64,000 bases of DNA from HXMU1420-2 sp017643305 (GCA_965217135.1 OZ244249.1:2046001-2110000); one strand, 5' to 3'; shown: positions 42,304-51,739, counted from the stretch's first letter. Translations and numbers: made by a program. The notes: generated from the letters alone by a model not told the origin.

Positions 42304-42331
42304 TCGCGTGATACCTTTTCACCATACCCGC
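42258..42331 (-). tRNA. tRNA-Gly (anticodon CCC)
   Basis: On the minus strand the 5' acceptor arm GCGGGTA (from 42331) pairs with TACCCGC (42268-42262); the T-arm contains GGGTTCGATTCCC, and the anticodon loop TTCCCAA reads CCC, for glycine codon GGG. Discriminator T and an encoded CCA (42260-42258) follow. The anticodon stem has one apparent mismatch at its outer pair. Its 3' end served as the integration site of the element to its left. Confidence 0.92.
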
Positions 42332-42389
42332 GCTCGAGGCGACTGATTAGCTGTGATGCAAGGCGAGCGTCAAGCGCAATCGCACTGCG

Positions 42390-42962
42390 TCAGATCAGAC
42401 CGGCGCTGCGGCCCCAGTCGGAATAGGTGCGCGTGCGACGGGCAGCCTTTTCGTCTTCGGTCATGGCGGGCAGGTTGGTGAAATCTGCGGTCACCCCGGT
42501 GCCTTCCACGATCCGGTTCATAAAGCTAAACATCGCACAGACCAGGATCGCATCATACAGTGCCTGTTCGGACCATCCTGCGTCAAACACGACCTGCGCC
42601 ATGGCTTCGGTCACCATGGCTGGCGTTTGGGTCAAGCAGGTCACATAGGCGAGGATGGGTTTCAGGCGATCCTCTACCGGTGCGGTCGTCGGGTCCGCGA
42701 TCAGCGCATTGATCAGGGCTGGATCCACGCCAAATGCTTCCGCCGCGCGGGTGTGGGAGCCCAAGCAATACGTGCAGGCATTCAATCCCGAAACGTAGGC
42801 CGCAATCAGCTCCCGATCAGCAGTGCTGAGTGCGCTGTCGGCCAGCAGGACCTTGTCATTCAGCTCCAGAATCGGGGCCAAAGTGGCCGGGAAGGTGCGG
42901 AACACGTCGCCCAGATCGGGCGTCTCGGGCAGCGTCGGGAAAAGACGTTTCATATCTGTCAA
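42390..42962 (-). CDS. AhpD-like/carboxymuconolactone-decarboxylase-family peroxidase-related protein
   Basis: A 190-residue all-helical protein of the CMD/AhpD superfamily. The redox motif NACTYCLGSH gives C63, C66 and H70, the CxxC-x3-H pattern of alkylhydroperoxidases. Uncharacterised members are called peroxidase-related enzymes. It overlaps the upstream methyltransferase gene by ATGA at 42959-42962, so the pair is cotranslated, which fixes the start. The physiological reductant and substrate are unknown. Confidence 0.83.
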   Translation of the reverse strand: MTDMKRLFPTLPETPDLGDVFRTFPATLAPILELNDKVLLADSALSTADRELIAAYVSGLNACTYCLGSHTRAAEAFGVDPALINALIADPTTAPVEDRLKPILAYVTCLTQTPAMVTEAMAQVVFDAGWSEQALYDAILVCAMFSFMNRIVEGTGVTADFTNLPAMTEDEKAARRTRTYSDWGRSAGLI

Positions 42963-43810
42963 CCCTCTGGCAGCGTAGCGTGGAACAGATTGATCTCGGC
43001 CGGCATGACAAACGGGTCCTGCGACGGGTAGGTTTGGAAGACGCGCAAGATCTCGGCCTCAATGGCGGCTTCGTCTTCGTCGGAGCCGCCAAAATGCGCG
43101 ATCACACGCACTGCCGGGCCGACTTTCATGCAAATGGCTGCTGCGCCGCTGGCAAGGCCAATGGGGGTCAGGCCGATGGAGACAGCTTCGGCCTGCACCT
43201 CCAACCCGGCTTCGGCAAAGAAACCGCTGATCCGGTCGATGTCATGGAAGGCCAGGGGCCCCGGCGCATTGCGATCGGTGGATGGCGGGCGACCCAGCTG
43301 AGCCACGGCTGCCTGATGCGGAACCATGAACCACGGATTGTTGGCCAACCGCCCCCAAGCGGCAAATACCATCCGCCCGCCTGGGCGCAGGGCGCGCGCC
43401 ATGTTGGCAAAAGCGGTCCGGGTATCTTCGAAAAACATCACGCCGAAGCGGGAGATGATGGCATCTATGCGGCCCGGTTCGAAGTCATGTGTCTGCGCAT
43501 CGGCGACGATGGCTTCGACCTGCGGCAACCCAGCAGTGCGGGTGCGTGCGCGGTCCACAAACGGCGTGGAGATGTCGGCGCCGAGCACATGACCTGTCTC
43601 ACCCACCGCCTCTGCCGCGCGGATCAGGCTGGCGCCGGTTCCGCAGCCAATATCCAGCACTCGTTCGCCCGGTTGCAGCGCTGCGCGCCCCAGCACGAGC
43701 TCCAGTACCGGGCCTAGGGCGGCGTCCAGTCGGTCTTCAAGGGTGATCCACTTGGCGCCACCGGGGGAATTGGCCCAATATTCGGCCTGTTCGGCATTCA
43801 CATCGGTCAT
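42959..43810 (-). CDS. Class I SAM-dependent methyltransferase
   Basis: A 283-residue methyltransferase with motif I VLDIGCGTGASL at about residues 51-62, the acidic ADIS strand end and the IISRFGVMFFEDT motif IV region typical of the UbiE/Methyltransf_25 group. The acceptor cannot be predicted. Coupled to the AhpD-like gene and 21 bases downstream of the RACo-like gene on the same strand, so all three may form one operon. Cytoplasmic. Confidence 0.85.
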   Translation of the reverse strand: MTDVNAEQAEYWANSPGGAKWITLEDRLDAALGPVLELVLGRAALQPGERVLDIGCGTGASLIRAAEAVGETGHVLGADISTPFVDRARTRTAGLPQVEAIVADAQTHDFEPGRIDAIISRFGVMFFEDTRTAFANMARALRPGGRMVFAAWGRLANNPWFMVPHQAAVAQLGRPPSTDRNAPGPLAFHDIDRISGFFAEAGLEVQAEAVSIGLTPIGLASGAAAICMKVGPAVRVIAHFGGSDEDEAAIEAEILRVFQTYPSQDPFVMPAEINLFHATLPEG

Positions 43811-43831
43811 GGCGGCTCCTCTTCCTGTGCA

Positions 43832-45877
43832 TCAGGCGCGGCGACGACGTCTGCGGCCTCCGCCATGTTCGCCGTCCCCACCGGTGTTGAACGCAACCTG
43901 CGGCAGCGTCATCACCTTTGCAAGCTCGGGAAAAGGATCAGTTTTGTGTGGGATCGCGTTCGCCGCAACGAAATGGTCTTGAAATTTTGGCTCAATCGCC
44001 GTTTCCACCTTGGTGATCTCGCGCACCACACGCTCAATTTCCACTCTCGCATCAGCATTGCACAGCGCGATGCGCGCGCCAGTGCCTGCCGCGTTGCCCG
44101 CGCTGGTGACCTTGTCGAGGGGGCAATCAGGGATCATGCCCAGCACCATCGCGTGTTTGGTGGAAATATGCGCACCAAACGCGCCGGCCAGCACCACGCG
44201 GTCCACCCGATCCACGCCCATCTCATCCATAAGCAGTCGGGCCCCGGCATAAAGCGCCGATTTGGCCAGTTGGATCGCGCGGATGTCGCCCTGTGTCACC
44301 GTGATGACCGGGCCGCCATCGGCGCTGCCGTCATGCAGCAGATACGCATGCGTCCGGCCCTCGGGCACGCTGCGCGCCGTTCCGGTCTGGGCCGCGGACC
44401 CGATCAGCCCGCTGTCGTCCAGCAACCCGGCCATGCGCATTTCGGCGACGGCTTCGATAATGCCGGACCCACAAATACCGGTGATCCCGGTCACTGCAGT
44501 GGCTTTGTCAAAGCCTGGCTCATCCGACCACAGGTCACTGCCGATCACGCGGAACCGCGGTTCCTTGGTCGCCGGGTCAATCTCCACGCGTTCAATCGCC
44601 CCCGGCGCGGCCCGCTGGCCGGAAGAGATCTGCGCGCCTTCAAACGCGGGTCCGGTGGGCGATGAACAAGCCAGCACGCGGGTGGTATTGCCCAGCAGGA
44701 TTTCGGCATTGGTTCCCACATCGACCACCAGCACCAGGTCTTCGGACTTGCCAGGTTCTTCGCTCAACGCCACGGCGGCGGCATCCGCACCTACATGGCC
44801 CGCGATACAGGGGAGCACATAGACCCGTGCACGCGCATTCATAGCGCTTAGCTCCAGCTCAGATGCGGGCAGTTCCACCGCGTCGGACGTGGCCAGTGCA
44901 AACGGTGCCTGGCCCAGCTCCACCGGGTCCAGCCCCAGCAGAAGATGGTGCATCACCGGGTTGCAGACAAACACGGTTTCCACGATCAGGGCTGCGTCGA
45001 TCCCGGCCTCATCCGCGATAGCGGAGGTCAGGTCGTTCAAAGCGCTGCGCACAGCGCCGGTCATTTCTTTGTCGCCGCCAGGGTTCATCATCGCATAGCT
45101 GACCCGGCTCATCAGGTCCTCACCAAACCGGATCTGCGGGTTCATCAACCCACTCGACGCTTTGACTTCGCCGGTTTCCAAATCGGTCAGATGCGCGGCG
45201 ATGGTGGTGGAGCCTAGATCAATTGCCAGCCCATACAGCCCACTTTCGTGTAGGCCCGGCCAGATATCGATGATCCGATGCGCGCTGTCGCGATGGCCTT
45301 TGTGCAACGCCACGGTCACCTGCCATTTGCCCTTGCGCAGTGCCGGTTGCAGCTTGCCCATCAGGGACAGGTCGGCGGTCACAGATTCAATCTCCCACTG
45401 GGCCTTCAGCGCCTGTGCCAGCCGCTCCAGATCACCAGTGGGCTCGTGCATGTCGGGCTCGGTCACCTCAACAAAATAAAGCCGTGTTGCCGGGGCCATG
45501 GTGATCGCTCTTGCGCTGGCGGCCTTGCGGATCACCTGTTTATGCACCTGGCTTTCGGGCGGCACGTCGATCACCACGTCGCTGACAATCTGCGCCTGGC
45601 AGCCCAGCCGCCGCCCAGGTTTCAGCCCGCGCTTGTCGTCATAGCGCTGCTCCACCGCGTTCCATTCCGACAGCGCACCATCAGCCACACTCACACCATG
45701 CTTGGGAAATTCACCATAGCTGGGCGTAATCTGACATTTCGAACAGATCCCACGCCCGCCACAGACAGAATCGAGATCCACGCCCAACTGCCGCGCGGCA
45801 GTCAGCACAGGAGTGCCTGCGGGAAAACGACCCCGTTTGCCAGAGGGGGTAAAAACGACGAGCGGATCGGTGGTCAT
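43832..45877 (-). CDS. RACo/RamA-type corrinoid-protein reductive activator (2Fe-2S plus ASKHA domain)
   Basis: A 681-residue protein. The N-terminal ferredoxin domain carries C39, C45, C48 (CGGRGICSKC) and C93. The large C-terminal ASKHA domain (DUF4445) shows GLAIDLGSTTIAAHLTDLETG, VVDVGTNAEILLGN, GQRAAPGAIERV and AGAFGAHIS. The tail is a short Gly/Arg-rich stretch (GGGRRRRRRA). Family members use ATP to return Co(II)-corrinoid methyltransferase partners to the Co(I) state. I started at the ATG at 45877; ten more codons are open upstream. No corrinoid protein or MtbC/MtgB gene is within the window. Confidence 0.85.
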   Translation of the reverse strand: MTTDPLVVFTPSGKRGRFPAGTPVLTAARQLGVDLDSVCGGRGICSKCQITPSYGEFPKHGVSVADGALSEWNAVEQRYDDKRGLKPGRRLGCQAQIVSDVVIDVPPESQVHKQVIRKAASARAITMAPATRLYFVEVTEPDMHEPTGDLERLAQALKAQWEIESVTADLSLMGKLQPALRKGKWQVTVALHKGHRDSAHRIIDIWPGLHESGLYGLAIDLGSTTIAAHLTDLETGEVKASSGLMNPQIRFGEDLMSRVSYAMMNPGGDKEMTGAVRSALNDLTSAIADEAGIDAALIVETVFVCNPVMHHLLLGLDPVELGQAPFALATSDAVELPASELELSAMNARARVYVLPCIAGHVGADAAAVALSEEPGKSEDLVLVVDVGTNAEILLGNTTRVLACSSPTGPAFEGAQISSGQRAAPGAIERVEIDPATKEPRFRVIGSDLWSDEPGFDKATAVTGITGICGSGIIEAVAEMRMAGLLDDSGLIGSAAQTGTARSVPEGRTHAYLLHDGSADGGPVITVTQGDIRAIQLAKSALYAGARLLMDEMGVDRVDRVVLAGAFGAHISTKHAMVLGMIPDCPLDKVTSAGNAAGTGARIALCNADARVEIERVVREITKVETAIEPKFQDHFVAANAIPHKTDPFPELAKVMTLPQVAFNTGGDGEHGGGRRRRRRA

Positions 45878-46050
45878 GGATGGCCTCTTTTGCACTTGCG
45901 CGAACATAGTCCGCGCCGCGCCGAATAACAGCCGCAGAACGGCATTTTTGCGTCAACCCGCGTCATTGGCACGCTTCATGGCTTTTACTGTTTCCAAATA
46001 TAGCGCCGAGGCAACGCCCCCGGCCGCGGGTGCGGCTAAAGGACTGCCAT

Positions 46051-46068
46051 AGAGGCGGTATAGCCTCT
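46051..46068 (+). promoter_or_regulatory. Small hairpin in the guaB leader
   Basis: AGAGGC (46051-46056) pairs with GCCTCT (46063-46068) around GGTATA, 64 bases ahead of guaB. It is followed by TCCCCCC rather than a T-run, so it is not a convincing terminator. A leader structure is possible; no purine riboswitch core was recognised. Confidence 0.3.
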
Positions 46069-46131
46069 TCCCCCCATCCGCAAACCGTGCGATAGGGTGG
46101 CCGCCAAACGAGCAGATGCATGGGGGTTGTT

Positions 46132-47580
46132 ATGCAGATTCGTGAGGCACTCACCTTTGATGATGTTCTTTTGCTTCCGGCGGCGTCGTCTGTACTGCCA
46201 TCCGAGGCCGATACGCGCACCCGTGCCACCCGTGCAATTGACCTTAACGTTCCACTTCTTTCCAGCGCTATGGATACGGTGACTGAAGCCAACATGGCTA
46301 TTGCCATGGCGCAGGCGGGCGGCATGGGTGTGGTGCACCGCAATCTGGACATCGAAGAACAGGCTCGCGCCATTCGCCGGGTCAAACGGTTTGAAAGTGG
46401 GATCGTGTACAACCCCATCACCCTTCGTGCCGACCAGACCCTTGCTGATGCTCAGGCGCTGCGCGAACGCTACAATGTTTCGGGCTTCCCGGTTGTGGAT
46501 GAATCCGGTCGGGTCGTGGGTATCGTGACAAACCGCGACATGCGCTTTGCTTCCGATGACCGGACCCCTGTCAGCGTGATGATGACCTCTGACAACCTTG
46601 CCATCCTGCAGGAACCCGCCGACCGCGACGAAGCCATTAGCCTGATGAAGGCGCGCCGGATCGAAAAGCTGCTGGTCACTGATGGAAGCGGCAAGTTGAC
46701 TGGTCTGTTGACCCTGAAAGATACCGAACAGGCCGTGCTGAACCCAACCGCCTGCAAGGACAATCTGGGCCGTCTGCGCGTCGCGGCAGCTTCTACTGTG
46801 GGCGATGCGGGCTTTGAACGCTCTGCCGCGCTGGTCGATGCCGGGGTCGACATGATCGTGATCGACACCGCCCATGGCCATTCCGAAGGTGTTGCCGCTG
46901 CAGTGCGCCGGGCCAAGGCATTGTCGAACGAGGTGCAGATTGTGGCCGGGAACGTGGCCACTGCTGAAGGCACCCGCGCGCTTATCGATGCCGGGGCTGA
47001 CGCGGTCAAGGTGGGGATCGGTCCGGGCAGCATCTGCACCACGCGCATGGTCGCCGGTGTCGGCGTGCCGCAGCTGACCGCGATCATGGACGCGGCTGCG
47101 GCTGCTGGTGACGTGCCGGTCATCGCCGACGGCGGTATCAAGTTTTCTGGCGATTTTGCCAAGGCGATCGCGGCGGGCGCGTCCTGTGCGATGGTCGGGT
47201 CGATGCTGGCGGGCACCGATGAAAGCCCGGGTGAGGTCATTCTCTATCAGGGTCGCAGCTTTAAAAGCTATCGTGGCATGGGCAGCCTCGGCGCCATGGC
47301 GCGCGGCTCGGCCGACCGTTATTTCCAGAAGGATGCGGCCAGCGACAAACTTGTCCCCGAAGGTATAGAAGGCCAGGTGCCCTACAAGGGCGGCGCGGCG
47401 GCTGTGATCCATCAGCTGGTGGGCGGTTTACGTGCAGCCATGGGCTATACCGGCTGTGCCACTGTCGAAGCGATGCGCACAGGCTGCGAATTCGTCAAGA
47501 TCACCGGCGCCGGTCTGAAGGAAAGCCATGTGCATGACGTACAGATTACGCGGGAAAGCCCGAATTACCGGGTCATGTGA
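46132..47580 (+). CDS. guaB: Inosine-5'-monophosphate dehydrogenase
   Basis: Oxidises IMP to XMP with NAD+, the committed step of guanine nucleotide synthesis. The product is 482 residues with the N-terminal EALTFDDVLLLPA, two CBS domains at about residues 90-200 (VSGFPVVDESGRVVGIVTNRDMRF and the second copy before KDTEQAVLNP), and the catalytic loop GIGPGSICTTR with the active-site Cys. ADGGIKFSGD and the flap region SYRGMGSLGAM are intact. The ATG at 46132 follows TGGGGG; another ATG at 46120 is possible. It leads into rsmB 12 bases later. Confidence 0.96.
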   Translation: MQIREALTFDDVLLLPAASSVLPSEADTRTRATRAIDLNVPLLSSAMDTVTEANMAIAMAQAGGMGVVHRNLDIEEQARAIRRVKRFESGIVYNPITLRADQTLADAQALRERYNVSGFPVVDESGRVVGIVTNRDMRFASDDRTPVSVMMTSDNLAILQEPADRDEAISLMKARRIEKLLVTDGSGKLTGLLTLKDTEQAVLNPTACKDNLGRLRVAAASTVGDAGFERSAALVDAGVDMIVIDTAHGHSEGVAAAVRRAKALSNEVQIVAGNVATAEGTRALIDAGADAVKVGIGPGSICTTRMVAGVGVPQLTAIMDAAAAAGDVPVIADGGIKFSGDFAKAIAAGASCAMVGSMLAGTDESPGEVILYQGRSFKSYRGMGSLGAMARGSADRYFQKDAASDKLVPEGIEGQVPYKGGAAAVIHQLVGGLRAAMGYTGCATVEAMRTGCEFVKITGAGLKESHVHDVQITRESPNYRVM

Positions 47581-47592
47581 TCCGGCCCGGGC

Positions 47593-48748
47593 ATGATCCC
47601 TGCAGCGCGGTTGCAGGCCGCGATCGAAATTCTGGATGATATCGCCGCTGGGAAAGCTGCCGAACAGGCTCTGACCGGTTGGGCGCGCCGCAGTCGCTTT
47701 GCCGGATCCAAGGACCGTGCGGCAGTGCGTGACCATGTGTTCGACGTGCTGCGCGCTCGCCGGTCCTGTGCCATGCTTGGCGACGGGCAGGGGGGACGTG
47801 CGCTGGTGTTGGGCCTGTTGCGGTTGCGGGGAGAAGATCCCGCTCCTTTCTTTTCCGGCGCCCGGTTCGCGCCGGATCCGTTGACGGCGGCTGAAACCGC
47901 CTATGTGACCCGACCCGACAACCTTCCCCCGGATGTACCTGATTGGCTGGAGGAAGAGTTTTCCGCCGCCCTTGGCCCCGAACTGCTGGGCGTTCTGCAA
48001 GCCCTGCGCACCCGTGCACCTCAGAGTTAATTTACGCAAAGCTAACATGGCTCAGGCTGTGGAGGCCTTGGCAAAAGATGGCATCGTGACCATCCCGCAT
48101 TCTGCTGCTGACACCGCGTTGGAGATCACCCAAGGCCCGCGCAAGCTGCGCCAGAGCCGGGCCTATCTGGAGGGGCTGGTCGAGCTGCAGGATGCCGCCA
48201 GCCAGGCCGTGGTGCAGATTTTACCCTTGCGCGATGGTCAGCGCGTGCTGGATTACTGCGCCGGTGGCGGTGGTAAGGCGCTCGCCATGGCTGGGCGCGC
48301 CAATATCACACTTCACGCCCATGATGCTGCGCCCGACCGGATGCAGGACATTCCGGCCCGCGCAACACGCGCCGGCGTGCAAGTGACCTGTCTGCCGCCG
48401 TCTGTCGCAAAAGGCCCATATGACATTGTTCTATGCGACGCGCCCTGTTCTGGCAGCGGGTCCTGGCGACGCGCGCCGGATGGTAAGTGGCGGCTGACAC
48501 CTGAGCGGCTGGACGGCCTTACGAACACACAGGACGCCATCCTCGCCACTGCCAGCGCGCTGGTCGGCCCCGACGGTCTGTTGGCCTATGCCACCTGTTC
48601 CCTCTTACCGCGCGAAAACCGCGGCCGGGTAGACCATTTCCTGGCCATTAATCCCAATTGGACCTTGCTGAAGGATTGGGCCTGGTCGCCCGCAGACGGA
48701 ACAGACGGATTTTACACCGCACACTTGTCGCGGAAAAACGCAAGCTAA
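47593..48748 (+). pseudogene. rsmB: RsmB-like 16S rRNA m5C methyltransferase with apparent frameshift
   Basis: The N-terminal NusB-like part (from ATG 47593, IPAARLQAAIEILDDIAAGK) runs in one frame to a TAA at 48028. The catalytic part continues in the next frame from about 48002 (APVHLRVNLRKANMAQAVEAL) to 48748. The methyltransferase features VLDYCAGGGGKALAMA, LCDAPCSGSGSW and YATCSLLPRENRG (both catalytic Cys regions) are intact. The break is a plus-one shift within 48001-48027. Because the downstream half is well preserved, a sequencing indel or a very recent mutation is more likely than long decay. No internal start with a good ribosome-binding site would restore a full enzyme. Confidence 0.75.
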
Positions 48749-48772
48749 TAAACTACCTGGAATAGTTTAGCA

Positions 48773-48788
48773 TTAACCATGAATTAAC
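48773..48788. promoter_or_regulatory. CtrA-binding box upstream of cckA
   Basis: TTAA (48773-48776), seven bases, TTAAC (48784-48788): an exact match to the TTAA-N7-TTAAC consensus known for CtrA in Alphaproteobacteria. It lies 63 bases before the cckA start. CckA controls CtrA phosphorylation, so this suggests feedback. Confidence 0.75.
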
Positions 48789-48850
48789 TTGAGGTTGCCA
48801 AACTGCGCCCGTTGCGGGCCGGTGCGGGCCCGCGCAGCAAGGATGCGCGC

Positions 48851-51139
48851 ATGTCCATGTCCGGGGCGGAAGCCGGTGGTCTACGGGTGCAAGGCCGATA
48901 CAGATATTCGTTTGCCGTCGCTTTGGCGGCGGGCTCGGCGGCCCTGTCGCTCTTGGCGCCTGAAGGCGTGGGCGCACAGGCCGCGGCAGCTGCAGCAGCT
49001 ACCATCCTGTTTCTGTTGATGCTGGTGGCCGCTTATGACTGGCGTGTGGCCAAGCAACACCACAACGCACTGGCCGTGCTGGCAGCCGCGCAGGAACATG
49101 ACCCGGTCGCGCGGGTTTTGACAGATATCGATGGCCGAATACTGTTCGCCAATCGTGTCGCCCGCAGCCGTTTCGGAACTGCTGCGTCCGGCACCCTGGT
49201 TGGCTGCCTTGGGGACATCTTTGGCACCCCTGCTGGGATCATTGACCGCGTATCGCGCGATCTGGACCAGACCGGCGGCAGCAATGAAGACGTGCAGACG
49301 CGCAACGGCACCGTCCGCGTGGCCGCCCACATAATCCGCCCTGGCGTGATCGGCTGGCGGGTGGAATCCTTGCCCTATAGCGCCCAGGCAGGACGCGCGG
49401 CGGAACATCTGCCAATTGCAATGATCACTGTGGGCCGCACCGGCGCAATTCTGTTCATGAACGATGCGGCGCGCCATCTGGCTGGGGGACGGTTGAAGTC
49501 CCTGGATGAATTGTTCGTGGCCCTGCCGGTGCGCCCTGGTCAGATCAACCAGATACGAGGAGATACAGGCCGCGTAAACGCGTTGGTGGTGGAACATGAA
49601 ACCTCTGCTAGCCGCAGCGAAATGTTCCTGTTACCCGCAGGTGAGGCCGCGACGCCCGCGCTCGGCGGGTTAGAAGCGATCCCGGTGCCAGTGCTGAAAC
49701 TTTCTACCGAAGGGCAGGTTCTGGCACTGAACATGCAGGCGCGTGAACTGCTTGGCGGGGAAGCTGGGGAAGGTGACGCGATGTTTGACCACATGACTGG
49801 GCTGGGCCGCCCGCTGTCGGACTGGCTTCGCGACGTGGCAGTGGGCAAGATGGTGAACCATACCAAATTCCTGCGCCTGACCCGCAGTGACAAGGAAACT
49901 TACGTGCAGGTCACGTTAAGCCGGGCGCGCGAAGACGGGGAAAAGTGTGTTGTGGCCGTGCTGCATGACGCGACCGAGCTGAAGTCGCTGGAGGCGCAAT
50001 TTGTCCAGACGCAGAAAATGCAGGCCATTGGCCAGCTGGCGGGTGGGGTGGCGCATGATTTTAATAATCTTTTGACTGCAATTTCAGGGCATTGTGACCT
50101 GTTATTACTGCGACACGACCAGGGTGATCTGGACTATGCCGACCTGATCCAAATTCGCCAGAACGCCAGCCGAGCCGCCGCACTGGTCAGCCAGTTGCTC
50201 GCCTTTTCGCGCAAACAAACTCTGCGGCCCGAGGTGCTTGATTTACGCGACACGCTTGCCGACCTGACGCATCTTTTGAATCGGCTGGTGGGGGAAAAGG
50301 TCACGCTGACGCTAAGCCATGATCCGGTTCTGAAGACCATCCGCGCCGACAAACGACAACTGGAACAGGTGCTGATGAACCTTGTTGTGAACGCGCGCGA
50401 CGCTATGCCCGCCGGTGGGGACATACGCATTGAAACCGAGGCAAAAACGCTCCCCGAACCCCTGCGCCGCGACCGCGCCCGCGTGCCGGAGGGTGATTAC
50501 GTGCTGGTTCGGGTGATCGACCAGGGCGTGGGGATTGAGCCAGACAAGCTTCAAAAGGTGTTTGAGCCGTTTTACTCCACCAAACGCACGGGCGAAGGCA
50601 CCGGGCTGGGCCTGTCGACAGCCTATGGCATCGTCAAGCAAATCGGAGGCTTCATTTTTGTCGACAGCACCCCGGGCATCGGCACAAGCTTCACACTCTA
50701 TCTGCCTGTATCCGCGGCGATACCGGTACAAACAGCCATCTCGCAAGACCCGGCTGCACCAATCACCCGGCAGGGCGATGGTGTGGTCCTCCTAATCGAT
50801 GACGAAGCACCGGTGCGCGGCTTTGCGTCCCGCGCTCTGCGTCTGCGCGGGTATACGGTGCTGGAGGCCGACAACGCTGAAGACGCGCTGGAGCTGCTTT
50901 CGGACCCTGCCGTCGCCGTCGACGTGTTCGTAACGGATGTGGTGATGCCGGGCATGGATGGGCCCAGTTGGGTGCGGCGTGCGTTGAAGGACCGTCCAAA
51001 TGTGCGGGTGGTGTTCGTGTCGGGCTATGCGGAAGGCGCATTTGGCGATGACGGGCCCGCAGTGCCCAATTCCACCTTCCTGCCAAAGACCTTTTCGCTC
51101 AGTCAGTTAACCGAAACGGTAAACCAGCAGATGAATTAA
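48851..51139 (+). CDS. cckA: Hybrid sensor histidine kinase CckA
   Basis: A 762-residue inner-membrane hybrid kinase that phosphorylates CtrA and CpdR through ChpT. Two hydrophobic helices (about residues 20-37 and 46-62) anchor it, and PAS-like sensor regions follow (about 75-180, 185-260, 275-375). The H-box has His402 (GGVAHDFNNLL), the ATPase domain shows NLVVNARDAM (N-box) and GEGTGLGLSTAYG (G2), and the receiver has the phospho-acceptor Asp696 (TDVVMPGMDG) and Lys746. The start at ATG 48851 follows AAGGA; an ORF start at 48812 is possible. The CtrA box at 48773 lies just upstream. Confidence 0.92.
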   Translation: MSMSGAEAGGLRVQGRYRYSFAVALAAGSAALSLLAPEGVGAQAAAAAAATILFLLMLVAAYDWRVAKQHHNALAVLAAAQEHDPVARVLTDIDGRILFANRVARSRFGTAASGTLVGCLGDIFGTPAGIIDRVSRDLDQTGGSNEDVQTRNGTVRVAAHIIRPGVIGWRVESLPYSAQAGRAAEHLPIAMITVGRTGAILFMNDAARHLAGGRLKSLDELFVALPVRPGQINQIRGDTGRVNALVVEHETSASRSEMFLLPAGEAATPALGGLEAIPVPVLKLSTEGQVLALNMQARELLGGEAGEGDAMFDHMTGLGRPLSDWLRDVAVGKMVNHTKFLRLTRSDKETYVQVTLSRAREDGEKCVVAVLHDATELKSLEAQFVQTQKMQAIGQLAGGVAHDFNNLLTAISGHCDLLLLRHDQGDLDYADLIQIRQNASRAAALVSQLLAFSRKQTLRPEVLDLRDTLADLTHLLNRLVGEKVTLTLSHDPVLKTIRADKRQLEQVLMNLVVNARDAMPAGGDIRIETEAKTLPEPLRRDRARVPEGDYVLVRVIDQGVGIEPDKLQKVFEPFYSTKRTGEGTGLGLSTAYGIVKQIGGFIFVDSTPGIGTSFTLYLPVSAAIPVQTAISQDPAAPITRQGDGVVLLIDDEAPVRGFASRALRLRGYTVLEADNAEDALELLSDPAVAVDVFVTDVVMPGMDGPSWVRRALKDRPNVRVVFVSGYAEGAFGDDGPAVPNSTFLPKTFSLSQLTETVNQQMN

Positions 51140-51142
51140 ACT

Positions 51143-51739
51143 TTACCCGATGCTGGCATAAAGGTCGAATTCCGTCGTGCATTTCCGCTCCAACTTGGCT
51201 CGCAGACCCGCAGATAGCTCCATCGGCGCCTCGGGGGAGGCATTTGCGATGCCAGGCAGGTCTACCGCACCACCCAGCCGTGATTCGAGGAATGCGCGCA
51301 GGCTTTCCTGGTCTTCATAGCGGAACAAATGGTCTACGCCCGTACCATTGGGTTGCCGTTCCAGGAACTTGGCCTGGCTGCCCACTTCGGCATAGGGTGG
51401 TCGCTGACCGCGCGTGTAACCATCGACAAATGTTTCGAAATCCACGTCCTGGGTGGAATTGGGCCGGCCCGCCATGAACGGGCGACGGCGGTAGCGATAC
51501 CAGCTGCCCAGCCAGCTCACCGGTTCGCGCATGACCGCCATCACCTCCATCTCCACCCCGCAGACCTTTTCGAACATAGGGCGGAACCAGCGGTTGTAGC
51601 GATAGACCGGCGCATGTTTCAGCTCCGGTGGATCGGACACGACGATATCGGCTCGACCCGCCAGACCTTGTTGCCAGGCGGTTGTTCCGGTCTTGGGAAC
51701 CGACAAAAATACCAGCCTTTCGTCAAAGAAAACAAGCAT
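51143..51739 (-). CDS. Sulfotransferase-like P-loop protein, type 1
   Basis: A 198-residue protein with the 5'-phosphosulfate loop SVPKTGTTAW at residues 13-22 and the MREPVSWLGSWYRYRRR segment that in sulfotransferases binds the 3'-phosphate. It should transfer sulfate from PAPS to a glycan, lipid or other acceptor, but the acceptor is unknown. It is short for the family. From memory, roseobacter genomes sometimes mislabel this family gamma-glutamyl kinase; nothing here supports that. Convergent with cckA (3-base gap) and divergent from recA. Confidence 0.7.
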   Translation of the reverse strand: MLVFFDERLVFLSVPKTGTTAWQQGLAGRADIVVSDPPELKHAPVYRYNRWFRPMFEKVCGVEMEVMAVMREPVSWLGSWYRYRRRPFMAGRPNSTQDVDFETFVDGYTRGQRPPYAEVGSQAKFLERQPNGTGVDHLFRYEDQESLRAFLESRLGGAVDLPGIANASPEAPMELSAGLRAKLERKCTTEFDLYASIG

